Source: Streptomyces sp. DHE7-1 (lineage in GTDB: Bacteria; Actinomycetota; Actinomycetes; Streptomycetales; Streptomycetaceae). Taken from it: a DNA stretch of 64,000 bases. Numbering within the stretch: position 1 is the stretch's first letter; each line of letters starts with the position of its first letter. The stretch spans positions 2,480,001 to 2,544,000 of the forward strand of contig JACJDG010000003.1 in assembly GCA_016432725.1 (NCBI GenBank), in the 5' to 3' direction. Under the pieces are notes generated by a model. It was not told the origin of the DNA. It saw only the letters and a list, made by a program, of their open reading frames with translations, and ran no database searches. Both the position numbers and the translations under genes were made by a program. This document shows, in pieces, positions 20,199 to 30,444 of the stretch.

Positions 20199-21464
20199 TC
20201 AGGGTGCGAGGCCGTCGAGGGGTACGTGGGGGTCGGCGAGCGCGTCCGTGTCCACCCGGGCCCGGGAACGGATGAGGTTCTGGATCGGCTCTGTGACATC
20301 CCACACGTTCACGTTCATCCCGGCCAGGACCCGGCCCTCCCGGACCCAGAACGCGATGAACTCCCGCTTGCCCGCGTCGCCCCGGATGACCACCTCGTCG
20401 TACGACCCGGGCGGTGCCCAGCCGCTGTACTCCATGCCCAGGTCGTACTGGTCGGTGAAGAAGTAGGGCACGCGGTCGTAGGTGACGTCCCGGCCGAGCA
20501 TCGCGCGGGCGGCGACCGGGCCGCCGTTCAGGGCGTTGGCCCAGTGCTCGACGCGCAGCCGGGTGTTGAACAGGGCGTGCGGGAAGGAGGCGACGTCACC
20601 GGCCGCGTGGATGTCCGGGTCGGACGTCCGCAGCCGTTCGTCCACCACGATCCCGCCCCCGTGCGCCCGGTCGGCGAGCTCCAGGCCCGCCGCCTCGGCG
20701 AGGGCGGTCCGCGGGGCCGCGCCGATCGCCGCGAGCACCGCGTGGGCGGGATGCTCCTCGCCGTCGTCGGTGCGGGCGGCGAGGACCACGCCGTCCTGGC
20801 CGGCGATCTCGGTGAGCCGCACGCCGAAGCGGAAGCGGACGCCGTGGACGCGGTGCAGCTCCGCGAAGACGTTGCCCAGCTCGGGTCCGAGGACGCCGTG
20901 CAGCGGGGTCGCCGCCGGCTCGATCACGGTGACCTCGGCTCCGTACTCGCGGGCCGCCGCCGCGACCTCCAGGCCGATCCAGCCGGCGCCCGCGATCACC
21001 AGGTGCCCGTTGTCCCGGCCGAGCGCGGCCAGGACGCCCTTGAGCCGCTCGGCGTGGGCGAGACGGCGCAGGTGGTGCACGCCCGCCAGGTCGGTGCCGG
21101 GGATGTCGAGGCGGCGGGGTTCCGCGCCGGTGGCGAGCAGCAGCTTGTCGTAGTGGACGAGGGTGCCGTCGTCGCCGAAGCGCACGGTCTTCGCGGCGCG
21201 GTCGATCCGGTCCACGGTCTGGCCGAGGTGCAGCTCGACGTCGTTGCGCGCGTACCAGGCGGGCTCGTGCACGAAGACGCTGTCCCGCTCCTCCTTGCCG
21301 AGCAGGTAGCCCTTGGACAGCGGGGGACGCTCGTACGGGTGGTCGCGCTCGTCGCAGATCAGTATCACCCGGCCGGTGAAGCCCTCCGCACGGAGCGTCT
21401 CGGCCGCCTTCGCGCCGGCGAGGCCGCCTCCGACGATGACGAATGTCTGATCCGCGTCGACCAC
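20199..21464 (-). CDS. FAD-dependent pyridine nucleotide-disulfide reductase (ferredoxin reductase-like)
   Basis: A 421-residue flavoprotein. The FAD-binding loop VIVGGGLAGAKAAETLR begins at residue 9, the NAD-binding loop VIAGAGWIGLEVAAAAREYG lies near 150, and the C-terminal FAD block IHAAGDVASFPHA near 290 is followed by YFFTDQYDLGMEYSG, typical of the BphA4/rhodocoxin reductase group. No redox-active Cys pair is present, so it should pass electrons from NAD(P)H to a ferredoxin or a cytochrome partner. No ferredoxin gene is adjacent. It lies between dgt and dnaG on the same strand, with 47 bases before dnaG; co-transcription with dgt (78 bases upstream) is possible. Confidence 0.9.
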   Translation of the reverse strand: MVDADQTFVIVGGGLAGAKAAETLRAEGFTGRVILICDERDHPYERPPLSKGYLLGKEERDSVFVHEPAWYARNDVELHLGQTVDRIDRAAKTVRFGDDGTLVHYDKLLLATGAEPRRLDIPGTDLAGVHHLRRLAHAERLKGVLAALGRDNGHLVIAGAGWIGLEVAAAAREYGAEVTVIEPAATPLHGVLGPELGNVFAELHRVHGVRFRFGVRLTEIAGQDGVVLAARTDDGEEHPAHAVLAAIGAAPRTALAEAAGLELADRAHGGGIVVDERLRTSDPDIHAAGDVASFPHALFNTRLRVEHWANALNGGPVAARAMLGRDVTYDRVPYFFTDQYDLGMEYSGWAPPGSYDEVVIRGDAGKREFIAFWVREGRVLAGMNVNVWDVTEPIQNLIRSRARVDTDALADPHVPLDGLAP

Positions 21465-21542
21465 TTGATGCCTCCTCGTAAGGGTGCCGCCACATGCGAG
21501 CGTCCCGCACCGGGCGGGCCGCGGGAAGAGGGAGTGCCCCGA

Positions 21543-22894
21543 TCAGGCCACTGGGGGGGCACTTTCCCGCTGGATATGCCCCGTCAGTCTCGCGTGCAGC
21601 GAGCGGGCGGAGGCGTCGGTCAGGGAGGCGATCTGGTCGACGATCACCCGCTTGCGCGCGTGGTCGTCGGGCGCCTCGTCGAACAGGGCCCGGAACTGGG
21701 GGTCGAGGCCGTCCGGCGCGCGGACGGTGAGCGCCTCGGCCAGCTCGGCCACGACCACCCGCTGGTCGGCACGCAGCACCTCCTGCTCGGCGCGCTGCAT
21801 GACGAACCGGTCGGCGACCGCCTTGAGCACCGCGCACTCCATGCGGGTCCCGCGGGGCACGACGAGTTCGGCGCCGTAGCGGGTGAGCCGGCCGCCGCCG
21901 TACGCGGCCCGGGTGGCGCCCTCGGCGGCCAGGCAGAACCGGCCGATGAGCTGGCTGGTGGCGTCCTTGAGCCGGGCCTGTGCGACGGCCGTGCCGTCGT
22001 AGCCGTGCGGCCACCACTCCTGGTCCTGGAGCCGGTCGAGGGCCTCGGCCAGCTCGGCCGGATCGGTGCCCGCCGGGACGTACCGGCCGACGGCGACCGC
22101 GAAGACCGCCTGCCGCTCGGGTTCGGCGTGCAGGCAGTCCGGGTCGATGTGGCCGGCGTGCAGCCCGTCCTCGACGTCGTGCACGGAGTAGGCCACGTCG
22201 TCCGACCAGTCCATGACCTGCGCCTCGAAGCAGGTGCGGGTGCCGGGGGCGGTCTTGCGGACCCAGTCGAACACCGGGCGGTCGTCCTCGTACACGCCGA
22301 ACTTCACGGACGCCGGGTCGCTCGGGTGGGCGCCGCGCGGCCAGGGGTACTTGGTGGCGGCGTCGAGGGCGGCGCGGGTGAGGTTGAGGCCGACGGAGCC
22401 CTCGGGGGTGAACCGCTTGGGCTCGATGCGGGTGAGCAGTCGGAGCGACTGGGCGTTGCCCTCGAAGCCGCCGCAGTCGTCGGCGAACTCGTTCAGCGCC
22501 TGTTCGCCGTTGTGGCCGAAGGGCGGGTGGCCGAGGTCGTGGGAGAGGCAGGCGGCCTCGACCAGGTCGGGGTCGCAGCCGAGGGCGGCGCCCAGCTCAC
22601 GGCCGACCTGGGCGCACTCCAGGGAGTGGGTCAGGCGGGTGCGGGGGCTGGCGTCCCAGGCCTGGATGGGGGTCCCCCGCTCGAGCGAAGTGGGGAGTGG
22701 GGGAGGGTCCCCGGTGTGACCACCTGGGTCTTGCCGGCCAGGCGGCGCAGGGCCGCGGAGTGCAGGACGCGGGCGCGGTCGCGCTGGAAGGCGGTGCGGC
22801 CCGGTCGTTTGTCGGGTTCGGGTGCCCAGCGTTCGACCGACGTCGGGTCGTAGGCCGGGGTGGGTGCGGTGCCGTCGCCTGTGGTGCCTTCCAT
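21543..22894 (-). CDS. dgt: Deoxyguanosinetriphosphate triphosphohydrolase-like protein (repeat insertion and frameshift near 22674)
   Basis: HD-domain dNTPase that splits dGTP or related dNTPs to nucleoside and triphosphate. The N-terminal piece ([20 protein letters not shown] to [11 protein letters not shown]) and the main frame ([20 protein letters not shown], then [20 protein letters not shown] with the metal-binding His-Asp pair) are in different frames. The join lies inside a GC-rich repeat of about 47 bases. Restoring one base to the CCCCC run at 22674-22678 gives 450 aa with a 12-15 residue insert between GKTQVVTPG and AWDASPRTR, where other Dgt proteins, from memory, have a few residues. 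Start ATG at 22894 matches the family N terminus. Confidence 0.9.
22666..22712. repeat. Short GC-rich dispersed-repeat-like element inside dgt
   Basis: The segment has GGGGGTCCCCC, then GCTCGAGC, then two G-rich tracts and a closing GGTCCCC. From memory this resembles a small element scattered between streptomycete genes. Here it sits within the dgt coding sequence. No second copy was noticed in this window. Confidence 0.55.
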
Positions 22895-22987
22895 GACTCG
22901 ACACTACGGGGCGGTGGTGACAATCGGGGGTACGGGGCGCCCGATCGCCCGCCGGGGCGTGTCGAGTTGCTGGTTCCGCCCCTGGCC

Positions 22988-23860
22988 TCAGGCCGACGCC
23001 AGGTCCGCCGCCGTCCGTGCCCGCGCCTGGTCGTAGCGGTGCAGGACCAGGCGGGCCATCGCCTCGTGGGCGCCCAGGGGCTCGGCGGCGATCCACGGCG
23101 CCTCCTGTGCGCACTGGGTCGCGAACCGGCCCGGCGCGGTGAAGCAGGAGGCGATCGCCACCCGGTCGCGGCCGCGGGCCGCCAAGGCCCGCAGTGCCGT
23201 CGGGACCGTCGGGTTCGCCGCCGAGGCGTAGGCGGGGACGACCGGGACGCCGAGGCGGTCGGCGAGGAGGCGGGCCGTGCGGCGGGTGTCGGCGGCCGAG
23301 TCGGGGTCGCGGGAGCCCGCCGCGGCGAGGACGACCGCGCCCGTGCGGCGCGCGGCGGCGTCCTGGGCCGGGGGCCAGCCGGCCTCCAGCAGGCGGGCGT
23401 GCAGGGTGTCCACCAGCAGCGGGTGCGGGCCCAGCGGGGCGGCCACGCGGGTGCGTGCGGGTGAGGCGGCGGCCATCTCGGGGATGTCCTGTTTCACGTG
23501 GTAGCCCCGGCCGAGGAGCAGCGGTACGAGGATCGCGGGCGCCGCTCCGAGTGCGGCCAGGGTGTCCGGGAGCAGGGGCTCGTTCAGTTCGATGTGGCCC
23601 AGGTGGACGGGGAGACCGGGGCGCTGCTCGCGCACCCGGTCCCGCAGGGCCCGTACGGTCCGCAGCGCGCGCGGGTCGCGGCTGCCGTGGGCGACGAGGA
23701 CCAGGGCGGGCGGGGCGGGGTCCGGGACGGGACGGCGGCGTCCGCTCGGCGACACGAGCCGGAGCCGGTCGGCGAGCCGGCTGCCGATGCTGTTCATGAG
23801 GTGCGCCGCGCTGTCGAGGTGGAGGGTGGACTCGTCGCTGAAGGGGTTCGACGCCGTCAT
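22988..23860 (-). CDS. Sirohydrochlorin chelatase-like protein (CbiX family)
   Basis: A 290-residue protein with two CbiX-like halves. The first half begins after a 50-residue extension with [20 protein letters not shown], which holds the metal-binding His, and continues with [20 protein letters not shown], the second His site. The second half repeats the fold ([20 protein letters not shown]) but lacks the His. Such enzymes insert Fe2+ or Co2+ into sirohydrochlorin. Siroheme is the cofactor of nitrite reductase, encoded in this window, so an iron chelatase role is the natural reading. It ends 94 bases from the dgt start. Cobalt chelation for cobalamin cannot be excluded. Confidence 0.85.
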   Translation of the reverse strand: MTASNPFSDESTLHLDSAAHLMNSIGSRLADRLRLVSPSGRRRPVPDPAPPALVLVAHGSRDPRALRTVRALRDRVREQRPGLPVHLGHIELNEPLLPDTLAALGAAPAILVPLLLGRGYHVKQDIPEMAAASPARTRVAAPLGPHPLLVDTLHARLLEAGWPPAQDAAARRTGAVVLAAAGSRDPDSAADTRRTARLLADRLGVPVVPAYASAANPTVPTALRALAARGRDRVAIASCFTAPGRFATQCAQEAPWIAAEPLGAHEAMARLVLHRYDQARARTAADLASA

Positions 23861-24032
23861 GGGACGATCCTGACGTGGGTTCGTTGCGCCGCCGTTGCCG
23901 GCCGGTCACGGGTATTTTCCGCGGCTTCACCCCGTTCGGATGCGCGGTGTGAGGACGGACCGCACCGCCGGGACGAACCGGATCTCCGTGATCAGCGTCC
24001 TTCAGGTCGGAATCGACACACGGGGGGACCGT

Positions 24033-24710
24033 ATGAAGACGCGCCGACCGCGGCTGCCGCGCACCCGCACGGGGTGGCGGCGGCTGGTGCAGGCCGTGAT
24101 GGCCGGGTGCGTGCTGGCGCTGCTGCCGGCGACCTGGCTGTACGTGTCGACGGCGGACCGGCTGCGGAGCGCGGCGGACGTGCCGCGCACCGAGGTCGCG
24201 GTGGTGTTCGGGGCCGGGCTCTGGGACGGGGAGCCGTCGCCGTACCTCGCGCACCGCCTGGACGCGGCGGCCGGGCTGTACCGGGAGGGGCGTATCGAGG
24301 CGGTCCTCGTCACCGGGGACAACAGCCGCGAGGACTACGACGAGCCCGACGCCATGCGCGCCTATCTGACCCGGCACGGGGTGCCGGACGCGCGCATCGT
24401 CAGCGACTACGCGGGCTTCGACACCTGGGACTCCTGTGTGCGGGCCAGGAAGATCTTCGGGGTGGACCGGGCGGTGCTGATCAGCCAGGGCTTCCACATC
24501 CGGCGGGCGGTGGCGCTGTGCGAGGCGGCGGGGGTGGACTCCTACGGCCTCGGGGTCGACGCCAAGCACGACGCCACCTGGTACTACGGCGGCACGCGCG
24601 AGGTGTTCGCCGCGGGCAAGGCACTGCTGGACGCGGTGTTCGAGCCGGATCCGCGGTTCCTCGGGCCGAAGGAGCCCGGCGTGGCCCGGGCGCTCGCGTC
24701 CGGCCGGTGA
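24033..24710 (+). CDS. SanA/YdcF-family (DUF218) membrane protein
   Basis: A 225-residue protein with one N-terminal membrane helix ([20 protein letters not shown]) and an extracytoplasmic DUF218 domain. The domain shows [40 protein letters not shown], a central [15 protein letters not shown] and [20 protein letters not shown], close to SanA, which affects envelope permeability in enterobacteria. ATG at 24033 is used because it opens directly on the basic stretch before the helix and follows GGGGGGACC; upstream GTG codons add unrelated sequence. It stands alone, divergent from the chelatase. The biochemical activity of the family is not established. Confidence 0.85.
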   Translation: MKTRRPRLPRTRTGWRRLVQAVMAGCVLALLPATWLYVSTADRLRSAADVPRTEVAVVFGAGLWDGEPSPYLAHRLDAAAGLYREGRIEAVLVTGDNSREDYDEPDAMRAYLTRHGVPDARIVSDYAGFDTWDSCVRARKIFGVDRAVLISQGFHIRRAVALCEAAGVDSYGLGVDAKHDATWYYGGTREVFAAGKALLDAVFEPDPRFLGPKEPGVARALASGR

Positions 24711-24762
24711 CCGGGGCCTCACGGCGGGCCGGCGGGCGCGGGGAGGTCCGCTTCCCGGCCGT

Positions 24763-24801
24763 GTAACAAGGAGCCGCCGCGGGCCGTAACACTGCGGAAG
24801 C
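24763..24801 (+). promoter_or_regulatory. GlnR-like box upstream of nasA
   Basis: GTAAC at 24763 and again at 24786-24790; the second is followed after exactly six bases by GAAGC, close to the GTnAC-n6-GAAAC half-box of GlnR. The first GTAAC is 23 bases from the second, one more than the ideal 22. The box is 13-50 bases before the nasA start. GlnR is the known regulator of nitrate assimilation in Streptomyces. Confidence 0.5.
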
Positions 24802-24813
24802 ACGCTGGTCGGC

Positions 24814-27058
24814 ATGGAGACCACCTCGACGCCCACCCACTGCCCGTACTGCGCCCTGCAGTGCGGGATGAACATCACGCCCCTGCCCCAGGGTGGCGTC
24901 GAGGTGACCGAACGGCCGGACTTCCCGGTGAACCGGGGGCACTGTGCGGCAAGGGCCGGACGGCCGCCCAGGTGCTGTCGCCGGCGGCCCGGCTGACCTC
25001 GCCGCTGGTGCGGTCCGGGGGCGGCTGGTGGAGGCGGGCTGGGACGAGGCGCTGGACCGGATCGCCGGGGCGCTGTCGGGGATCCGCGCGCACAGCGGGC
25101 CGGACGCGGTGGGGGTGTTCGGCGGGGGCGGGCTGACGAACGAGAAGGCGTACGGGCTCGGCAAGTTCGCGCGGGTGGTGCTCGGCACCTCGCAGATCGA
25201 CTACAACGGCCGGTTCTGCATGTCCTCGGCGGCGGCCGCCGGCACGAAGGCGTTCGGCCTCGACCGGGGCTGCCGTTCCCGCTGGAGGACATCCCGCGCA
25301 CCGGCTGTGTCGTCCTGGTCGGCTCCAACCTCGCCGAGACGATGCCGCCGTCGCTGCGCTTCTTCAGCGAACTGCGCGCCAACGGCGGCACGCTGATCGT
25401 CGTCGATCCGCGCCGCACCAGGACGGCGGAGCAGGCCGATCTGCACCTGGCGCCCCGGCCGGGCACCGACCTCGCCCTCGCGCTGGGCCTGCTGCACCTG
25501 GTGGTGGCCGAGGGACGGACGGACGAGGAGTACATCCGGGAGCGCACCTCCGGCTGGGAGGAGGCCCGGGCGGCGGCGATGGCGCACTGGCCGGAGTACG
25601 TGGAGCGGATCACGGGGGTGTCCGTTCCCCAACTGCGGCAGGCGGTGCGGATGTTCTGCGAGCCGGAGGCCGCGATGGTGCTCACCGCGCGGGGCCCGAG
25701 CAGCAGTCCAAGGGGACGGACACGGTGGGCGCGTGGATCAACCTGTGCCTGGCGACGGGCCGGGCGGGCCGTCCGCTGTCCGGGTACGGCTGCCTGACCG
25801 GGCAGGGCAACGGGCAGGGCGGACGTGAACACGGCCAGAAGGCCGACCAGTTGCCCGGCTACCGCAAGCTGGACGACCCGGCGGCGCGGCGGCACGTGGC
25901 CGGGGTGTGGGGCGTGGACCCGGACAGCCTGCCCGGCCCCGGGCGCAGCGCGTACGAGCTGCTGGACGCGCTGGGCACGGACATCCGGGCGCTGCTGCTG
26001 ATGGGGTCCAACCCGGTGGTGTCGGCGCCGCGCGCGGCCCATGTGGAGGAGCGGCTGCGCTCGCTGGACTTCCTCGCCGTGTGCGACGTCGTCCGCTCGG
26101 AGACGGCCGAACTGGCGGACGTCGTCCTGCCGGTCACGCAGTGGGCCGAGGAGACGGGCACCACGACCAGCCTGGAGGGCAGGGTCCTGCTGCGCCGCCG
26201 GGCCGTCGCCCCGCCCGCCGGGGTCCGCAGCGATCTGGACGTGCTGCACGGCCTGGCCGCCCGGCTCGGCGTGGAGAAGGGCTTCCCGACCGATCCCGAG
26301 GAGGTCTTCGGGGAACTCCGCCGCGCCAGCGCGGGCGGGCCCGCCGACTACTCGGGCATCACCTACCGCCGCCTGGCGGACGAGAACGGCGTGTTCTGGC
26401 CGTGTCCGGAGAGCCCGGCGGAGCCGGCCGGCGGGCCGACGGGGAACGCCGGGGACGGGACCGCGGAGTGCGACGCGCGCTCCGCCGGCCCCGACGACCC
26501 GCGCCGGGAACCCGGGACCGCCGTCCCGGCCCCGGCCGGCGGCGCCGGACCGGCCGACGCCGGCCCCGCGCCCGCCCCACCCGGCGTCCACCCCGGCACC
26601 CCCGGCTCTTCCTCGACCGATTCGCCACCGACGACGGCCGGGCACGGTTCGTGGCCGTGGCGCACCGGGCCGGCGCCGAGGAGCCGGACGCGGAATACCC
26701 GCTGCTGCTGACGACCGGCCGGGTGGTGTCCCAGTACCAGTCGGGGGCGCAGACCCGCCGGGTGCCCGAGCTGAACGCGGCCGCGCCCGGCCCGTTCGTC
26801 GAACTCCACCCGCGCCTCGCGGCCCGCCTCGGCGCGGCCGAGGGCGACCCGCTGGCGGTCGTCTCCCGGCGCGGCCGCGCCGTGGCTCCCGCCCGCATCA
26901 CCACCGCGATCCGCCCCGACACCGTCTTCATGCCCTTCCACTGGCCGGGCGAGGGCCGGGCCAACACCCTCACGAACCCGGCCCTGGACCCCACGTCGAA
27001 GATGCCCGAGTTCAAGAGCTGCGCGGTACGGGTGGAACTCCTCGGGCCGCCGGCCTAG
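24814..27058 (+). CDS. nasA: Assimilatory nitrate reductase, molybdopterin type (five frame breaks)
   Basis: Catalytic subunit reducing nitrate to nitrite with molybdenum bis-MGD and an N-terminal 4Fe-4S cluster ([11 protein letters not shown], then LCGKGR). Later blocks are typical of the family: [72 protein letters not shown] and the C-terminal [20 protein letters not shown] with [11 protein letters not shown]. These blocks lie in different frames. Breaks are at 24935-24939, 25017-25021, 25266-25269, 25691-25697 and 26599-26603, each repaired by one added G or C, giving 749 aa. All motifs survive, so an active gene with poor sequence is preferred over a pseudogene. The disordered segment before the C-terminal domain is unusually rich in Pro and Gly. 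Confidence 0.88.
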
Positions 27059-27088
27059 AACGCCGGACGGCCCGGGCCTCGGGCCCGC

Positions 27089-27518
27089 TCAGCGGCGGTC
27101 CAGCCAGTCCCCGCTCGTGATCCGCCGCCCCCGGTCCGCAGGCGGGTGGCGACGGCGGGGCCGCCAGGTAGACCCAGGCGCGGGTGGTGGTGCCGTCGGG
27201 GCGTTGCACGGGGCGGGCGACCCGTTCGTAGAGGTTGCGGGGATCGCCCGGGGTGTACTCCTCCAGGCGGTCGAGTTCGGCCAGGAGCCCGGCGTAAAAC
27301 TTCCCTGCCGCGGTGACGAGTTCGCCGCTGACCGTGCCGCCCGGCTCCTCGACGGCGTAGGGGTAGCCGGGGCCTTCGTACAGCGCCGCGCCCTGGAACC
27401 GCCCCGGTTCCGCCGGGTCCGTCCGGCCGCGCAGGAACAGGTCGTGGTTGCGCTCGCCGGGCCGGAGGGTGCCGTAGACGAAGAACGGCAGCGGGCCCAG
27501 GGCGTCCGGAGTGATCAC
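27089..27518 (-). CDS. Gamma-glutamylcyclotransferase-family protein (two frame breaks)
   Basis: A small AIG2/GGCT-fold protein. The N terminus, VITPDALGPLPFFVYGTLRP, contains the family signature YGTLRPGERNHDLF, and a candidate catalytic acid is in AELDRLEEYTPGD. As given, the frame runs on into nasA (to 27012). Adding one base in the run at 27157-27160 and one at 27128-27132 restores AAPAVATRLRTGGGRITSGD and then WLDRR with a stop at 27089, 143 aa, a natural end that no longer overlaps nasA. The GTG start at 27518 is preceded by GGAGGAG. Substrates could be gamma-glutamyl amines or peptides; this is not decided by sequence. Confidence 0.78.
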
Positions 27519-27575
27519 GGAAACGATTCTCCTCCTACGCCGCCTCCTCACACATCTCCATGAAGGCGCTATGGA

Positions 27576-27589
27576 CATGACATGTCATG
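27576..27589. promoter_or_regulatory. 14-bp perfect palindrome upstream of M4 protease
   Basis: CATGACATGTCATG reads the same on both strands. It lies 71 bases before the protease start and 58 bases before the start of the divergent cyclotransferase gene, in a locally less GC-rich stretch. A dimeric regulator site is plausible; the regulator is unknown. Confidence 0.45.
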
Positions 27590-27659
27590 GCCCCTTAAAT
27601 CTCAGTCAGCGCAGCGCCCACGCCCCCACGCCTCGAAGGCGCCTCCCCCAAGGAGACAG

Positions 27660-29308
27660 ATGAGTCGGATACGTCAGCACATCCGGGGTTCCCGTCGTCT
27701 CGCCACCGCCGGCGTCGCCGCCACCACCGCGGCCCTCCTGGCCGCCGCCCTCTCCCCGCCGCACACGCCGACGGCCGCCCGACCAGGGCCACGGCCGTCG
27801 AGAACGCGGCCTCCGCCATCGTGGCACAGGCGAAGAGCCTCGGTCTGACCTCCGCCCAGGACACCAGCGTCCGGGACGTGATCGTCGACAGCAACGGCAC
27901 CCAGCACGTCCGTTACGACCGCACGTACCATCAGCTCCCGGTGCTCGGCGGCGACTTCGTCGTCCACCTGGCGCCGAGCGGTGCCTACCGCGGCGCCGAC
28001 CGCGCGACCAGAACCAGGATCTCGGTCCCCTCCACCACCCCGAAGCTGTCCGCGCCCCGGGCCGCCGACCTCGCGGTGAACGCCCTGCGGGCCGCCAACC
28101 TCGGCGAGAAGCTGCGGCAGGTGAAGGCCAGGCCGGAGCTGGTCGTGGACGCCCTGCACGGCGCCCCGAAGCTCGCCTGGCGCACCAACGCCGTCGGCCA
28201 GGACTCGCTCGGCAACCCCGTCGCCCGGACCGTGCTGACCGACGCCCTCACCGGCGCCCAGATCGACGCCTGGGACAGCATCGAGACGGCCACCGGCGAC
28301 GGCAAGGCGCTGTACAGCGGCACCGTGCCGCTGGAGACCACGCAGTCCGGCTCCTCGTACCAGCTCAAGGACCCGACGCGCGGCAACACCTACACCGGTG
28401 ACGCCGAGGGCAAGACCGACCTGTGCTTCTTCGGCATCTGCTTCAGCCGGGCCCCCGCGACCCTGTTCACGGACGCCGACAACCACTGGGGCACGGGCAG
28501 CACCGCCGACCGCGCCTCGGCCGCCGTCGACGCCCAGTACGGCACCAACGAGACCTGGGACTACTACAAGAACGTCCACGGCCGCAACGGCATCGCCGGC
28601 GACGGCAAGGGCTCGTACAACCGCGTCCACTACGGCAGCAACTACAACAACGCCTTCTGGGACGACAGTTGCTTCTGCATGACGTACGGCGACGGTGACG
28701 GCACCACCTTCGGGCCGCTGGTGGCACTGGACGTGGCCGGGCACGAGATGAGCCACGGCGTGACGTCGAAGACGGCCGCGCTGACCTACTCGGGCGAGTC
28801 CGGCGGCCTGAACGAGGCCACCTCGGACATCCTCGGCACGATGGTCGAGTGGTACGCGAACAACTCCTCCGACCAGGGCGACTACCTCATCGGCGAGAAG
28901 ATCGTGAAGCCCGGCTTCGGCAAGGCCGCCCTGCGCTTCATGGACAAGCCGTCCAAGGACGGCAGCTCCGCGGACTACTGGAGCTCGTCGGTCGGGAACC
29001 TCGACGTCCACTACTCCTCGGGCGTCGCCAACCACTTCGCCTACCTGCTGAGCGAGGGCAGCGGCGCGAAGACCATCAACGGCGTCGACTACAACTCGCC
29101 GACGTCCAACGGCTCGACGGTCACCGGCATCGGCCGGGACAAGGTCGGCAAGATCTGGTACCGGGCGCTGACGGTCTACATGACGTCCTCCACGAACTAC
29201 GCGGGCGCCCGCACGGCCACCCTGAACGCCGCCAAGGACCTCTACGGCGCGGGCAGCGCGGAGTACAACGCGACGGCCGCCGCCTGGAGCGCGGTCAACG
29301 TCAACTAG
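27660..29308 (+). CDS. Secreted M4-family metalloprotease (frameshift at 27778-27780)
   Basis: Thermolysin-like neutral protease made as a preproprotein. ATG at 27660 follows AAGGAGA. A signal peptide (SRRLATAGVAATTAALLAAA) is followed by a break: adding one C gives PTAAPTRATAVENAASAIVA and joins the propeptide, 549 aa in all. The propeptide has the FTP/PepSY-like YDRTYHQLPVLGGDFVVHL. The mature enzyme has zinc ligands in GHEMSHG (about residue 362), the third ligand in GLNEATSD (about 386) and the late catalytic His in NLDVHYSSGVANHFAYLL. LCFFGICF and SCFCMTYGD supply Cys not usual in thermolysin. Likely feeds on protein outside the cell. A strong hairpin follows the stop. Confidence 0.94.
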
Positions 29309-29328
29309 GTCACGCCGACGCGCGCGTT

Positions 29329-29369
29329 GGGCGGCCGTCCCGGTCCAGTGGGTACCGGGGCGGCCGCCC
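29329..29369 (+). terminator. Hairpin after M4 protease
   Basis: GGGCGGCCGTCCCGGT pairs with ACCGGGGCGGCCGCCC, 16 bp with one mismatch and a 9-base loop, 20 bases after the protease stop. No T-tract follows, as is common for streptomycete terminators. Confidence 0.8.
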
Positions 29370-29703
29370 TCGTCGTGCGCCGCGCGGCGCGGCCGGGACG
29401 CCTCCGTCGGCCACGGCGGCCGGCGGCGAGGCGGGTACCCGCCGCCACACGGGTGCCGGTCACCCGTTCACCCCCGCCCCGCACGCCATTCGTGTGCTCT
29501 TCCCCGAGCCCCCCTCGCACGCCTCTGACCAGCAATGATTCATCTCCGCTAGCCCGTGTGGGGGTCCCGCGCGCCACCCGTTCAGCACGTTCCTGACCCA
29601 GCGTCAGCAAGCGCCGCGGCCCGACTGCGATTTTCCTCGGAAGGGCAGGGGCGCGCCCCTGAACTAGTCGGAGGAACGAGACGGACCAGTTCTGGGGAGC
29701 ACC
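29370..29703 (+). other. Intergenic leader of the surface-protein gene
   Basis: No gene is seen in these 334 bases. The last 60 bases hold a GGAGG-like site near 29670 and TGGGGAGC just before the next start. The stretch near 29530-29560 is less GC-rich and could hold the promoter, but no clear -35 and -10 pair was found. Confidence 0.4.
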
Positions 29704-30288
29704 ATGCGACGCACCGCCCGTCTGCTGACCGGTACCGCGCTCGCCGTGGCCACGGCGGGGCTCGCCACGGCCCCGGCCCACGGCGACGCGGTTCCGGCCG
29801 CGGCCCGCCTGGGCGCCCCAGCCCGGGCCGAGGCCGGGACCGGCAGCCTGCAGGTGGACCCGGCCACCGCGGTGCCCGGCGGCCGGGTCACCGTGAACAC
29901 CGCGGCGTGCGGCGGCAAGGGTACGGCGATCGCCGACGCGGGCGCGGTCGGCGCCGGGACCTTCCTGCTGGCGCCCGGCACCGACGAGGGCGCGGCGACC
30001 GGCGAGTTCCAAGTGCCACCGGGCGCCCAGCCGGGGACGTACGAGATCGTCGCGAAGTGCGCCGCGGGCGACCGGCAGGTCACGGGTGACCTGGTGGTGG
30101 CGCTGAGCACGGCGCGCATGGGCGCGGAGCACGAACAGGTGCGGCCGCGGGGAAGCGTGAAGACGGGGGTCGGCGGCGCACTCGGCACCGACCCCGTGCA
30201 GACCGCGGCGGGCGTGACGGCTCTGGCCGTCGCCGCCGCGGGCGGTACCTGGCTCCTGCATCGCCGGGCGAGAGGCGACGGGATCTGA
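29704..30288 (+). CDS. Secreted surface protein with C-terminal membrane anchor
   Basis: A 194-residue protein with a signal peptide (MRRTARLLTGTALAVATAGL, then ATAPAHGDA) and a beta-rich domain, GSLQVDPATAVPGGRVTVNT to DRQVTGDLVVAL, resembling small immunoglobulin-like surface domains. Two Cys (in TAACGGKG and AKCAAGDR) may form a disulfide. The end, AAGVTALAVAAAGGTWLLHR with a basic tail, is a sorting-signal-like anchor, but no LPXTG is visible before it. A class F sortase gene begins 157 bases downstream. This protein may be its substrate or work with it; the absence of LPXTG makes that uncertain. ATG at 29704 follows TGGGGAGC. Confidence 0.7.
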   Translation: MRRTARLLTGTALAVATAGLATAPAHGDAVPAAARLGAPARAEAGTGSLQVDPATAVPGGRVTVNTAACGGKGTAIADAGAVGAGTFLLAPGTDEGAATGEFQVPPGAQPGTYEIVAKCAAGDRQVTGDLVVALSTARMGAEHEQVRPRGSVKTGVGGALGTDPVQTAAGVTALAVAAAGGTWLLHRRARGDGI

Positions 30289-30444
30289 CGGACACCCTCC
30301 GCTGTCCGTCCGCCGGTACCGCACATCCCGCCCCTCCGGGTCCGACGCCCCTCGCGGCCCGGAGGGGGAGGGGGTCCGCCCCGTGGTGGACCCCACCGTT
30401 CTCGAAGGACCCGTTCGGGGTGCGCCCCGGGGAGAGGGGATCTC

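Noticed and set aside
21543..26645. A 1700-codon open frame on the minus strand
   Set aside because: Only its 3' part (dgt) has family motifs. The rest is the shadow of nasA, the DUF218 gene and the chelatase in GC-rich DNA with few stop codons.
24814..27058. nasA as a pseudogene
   Set aside because: All motifs survive and every break is a one-base loss in a G/C run, the same signature as in essential dnaG. Error is the simpler explanation, though not proven.
27012..27088. Overlap of the cyclotransferase gene with the nasA 3' end
   Set aside because: The overlap vanishes when two missing bases are restored; the natural stop is at 27089.
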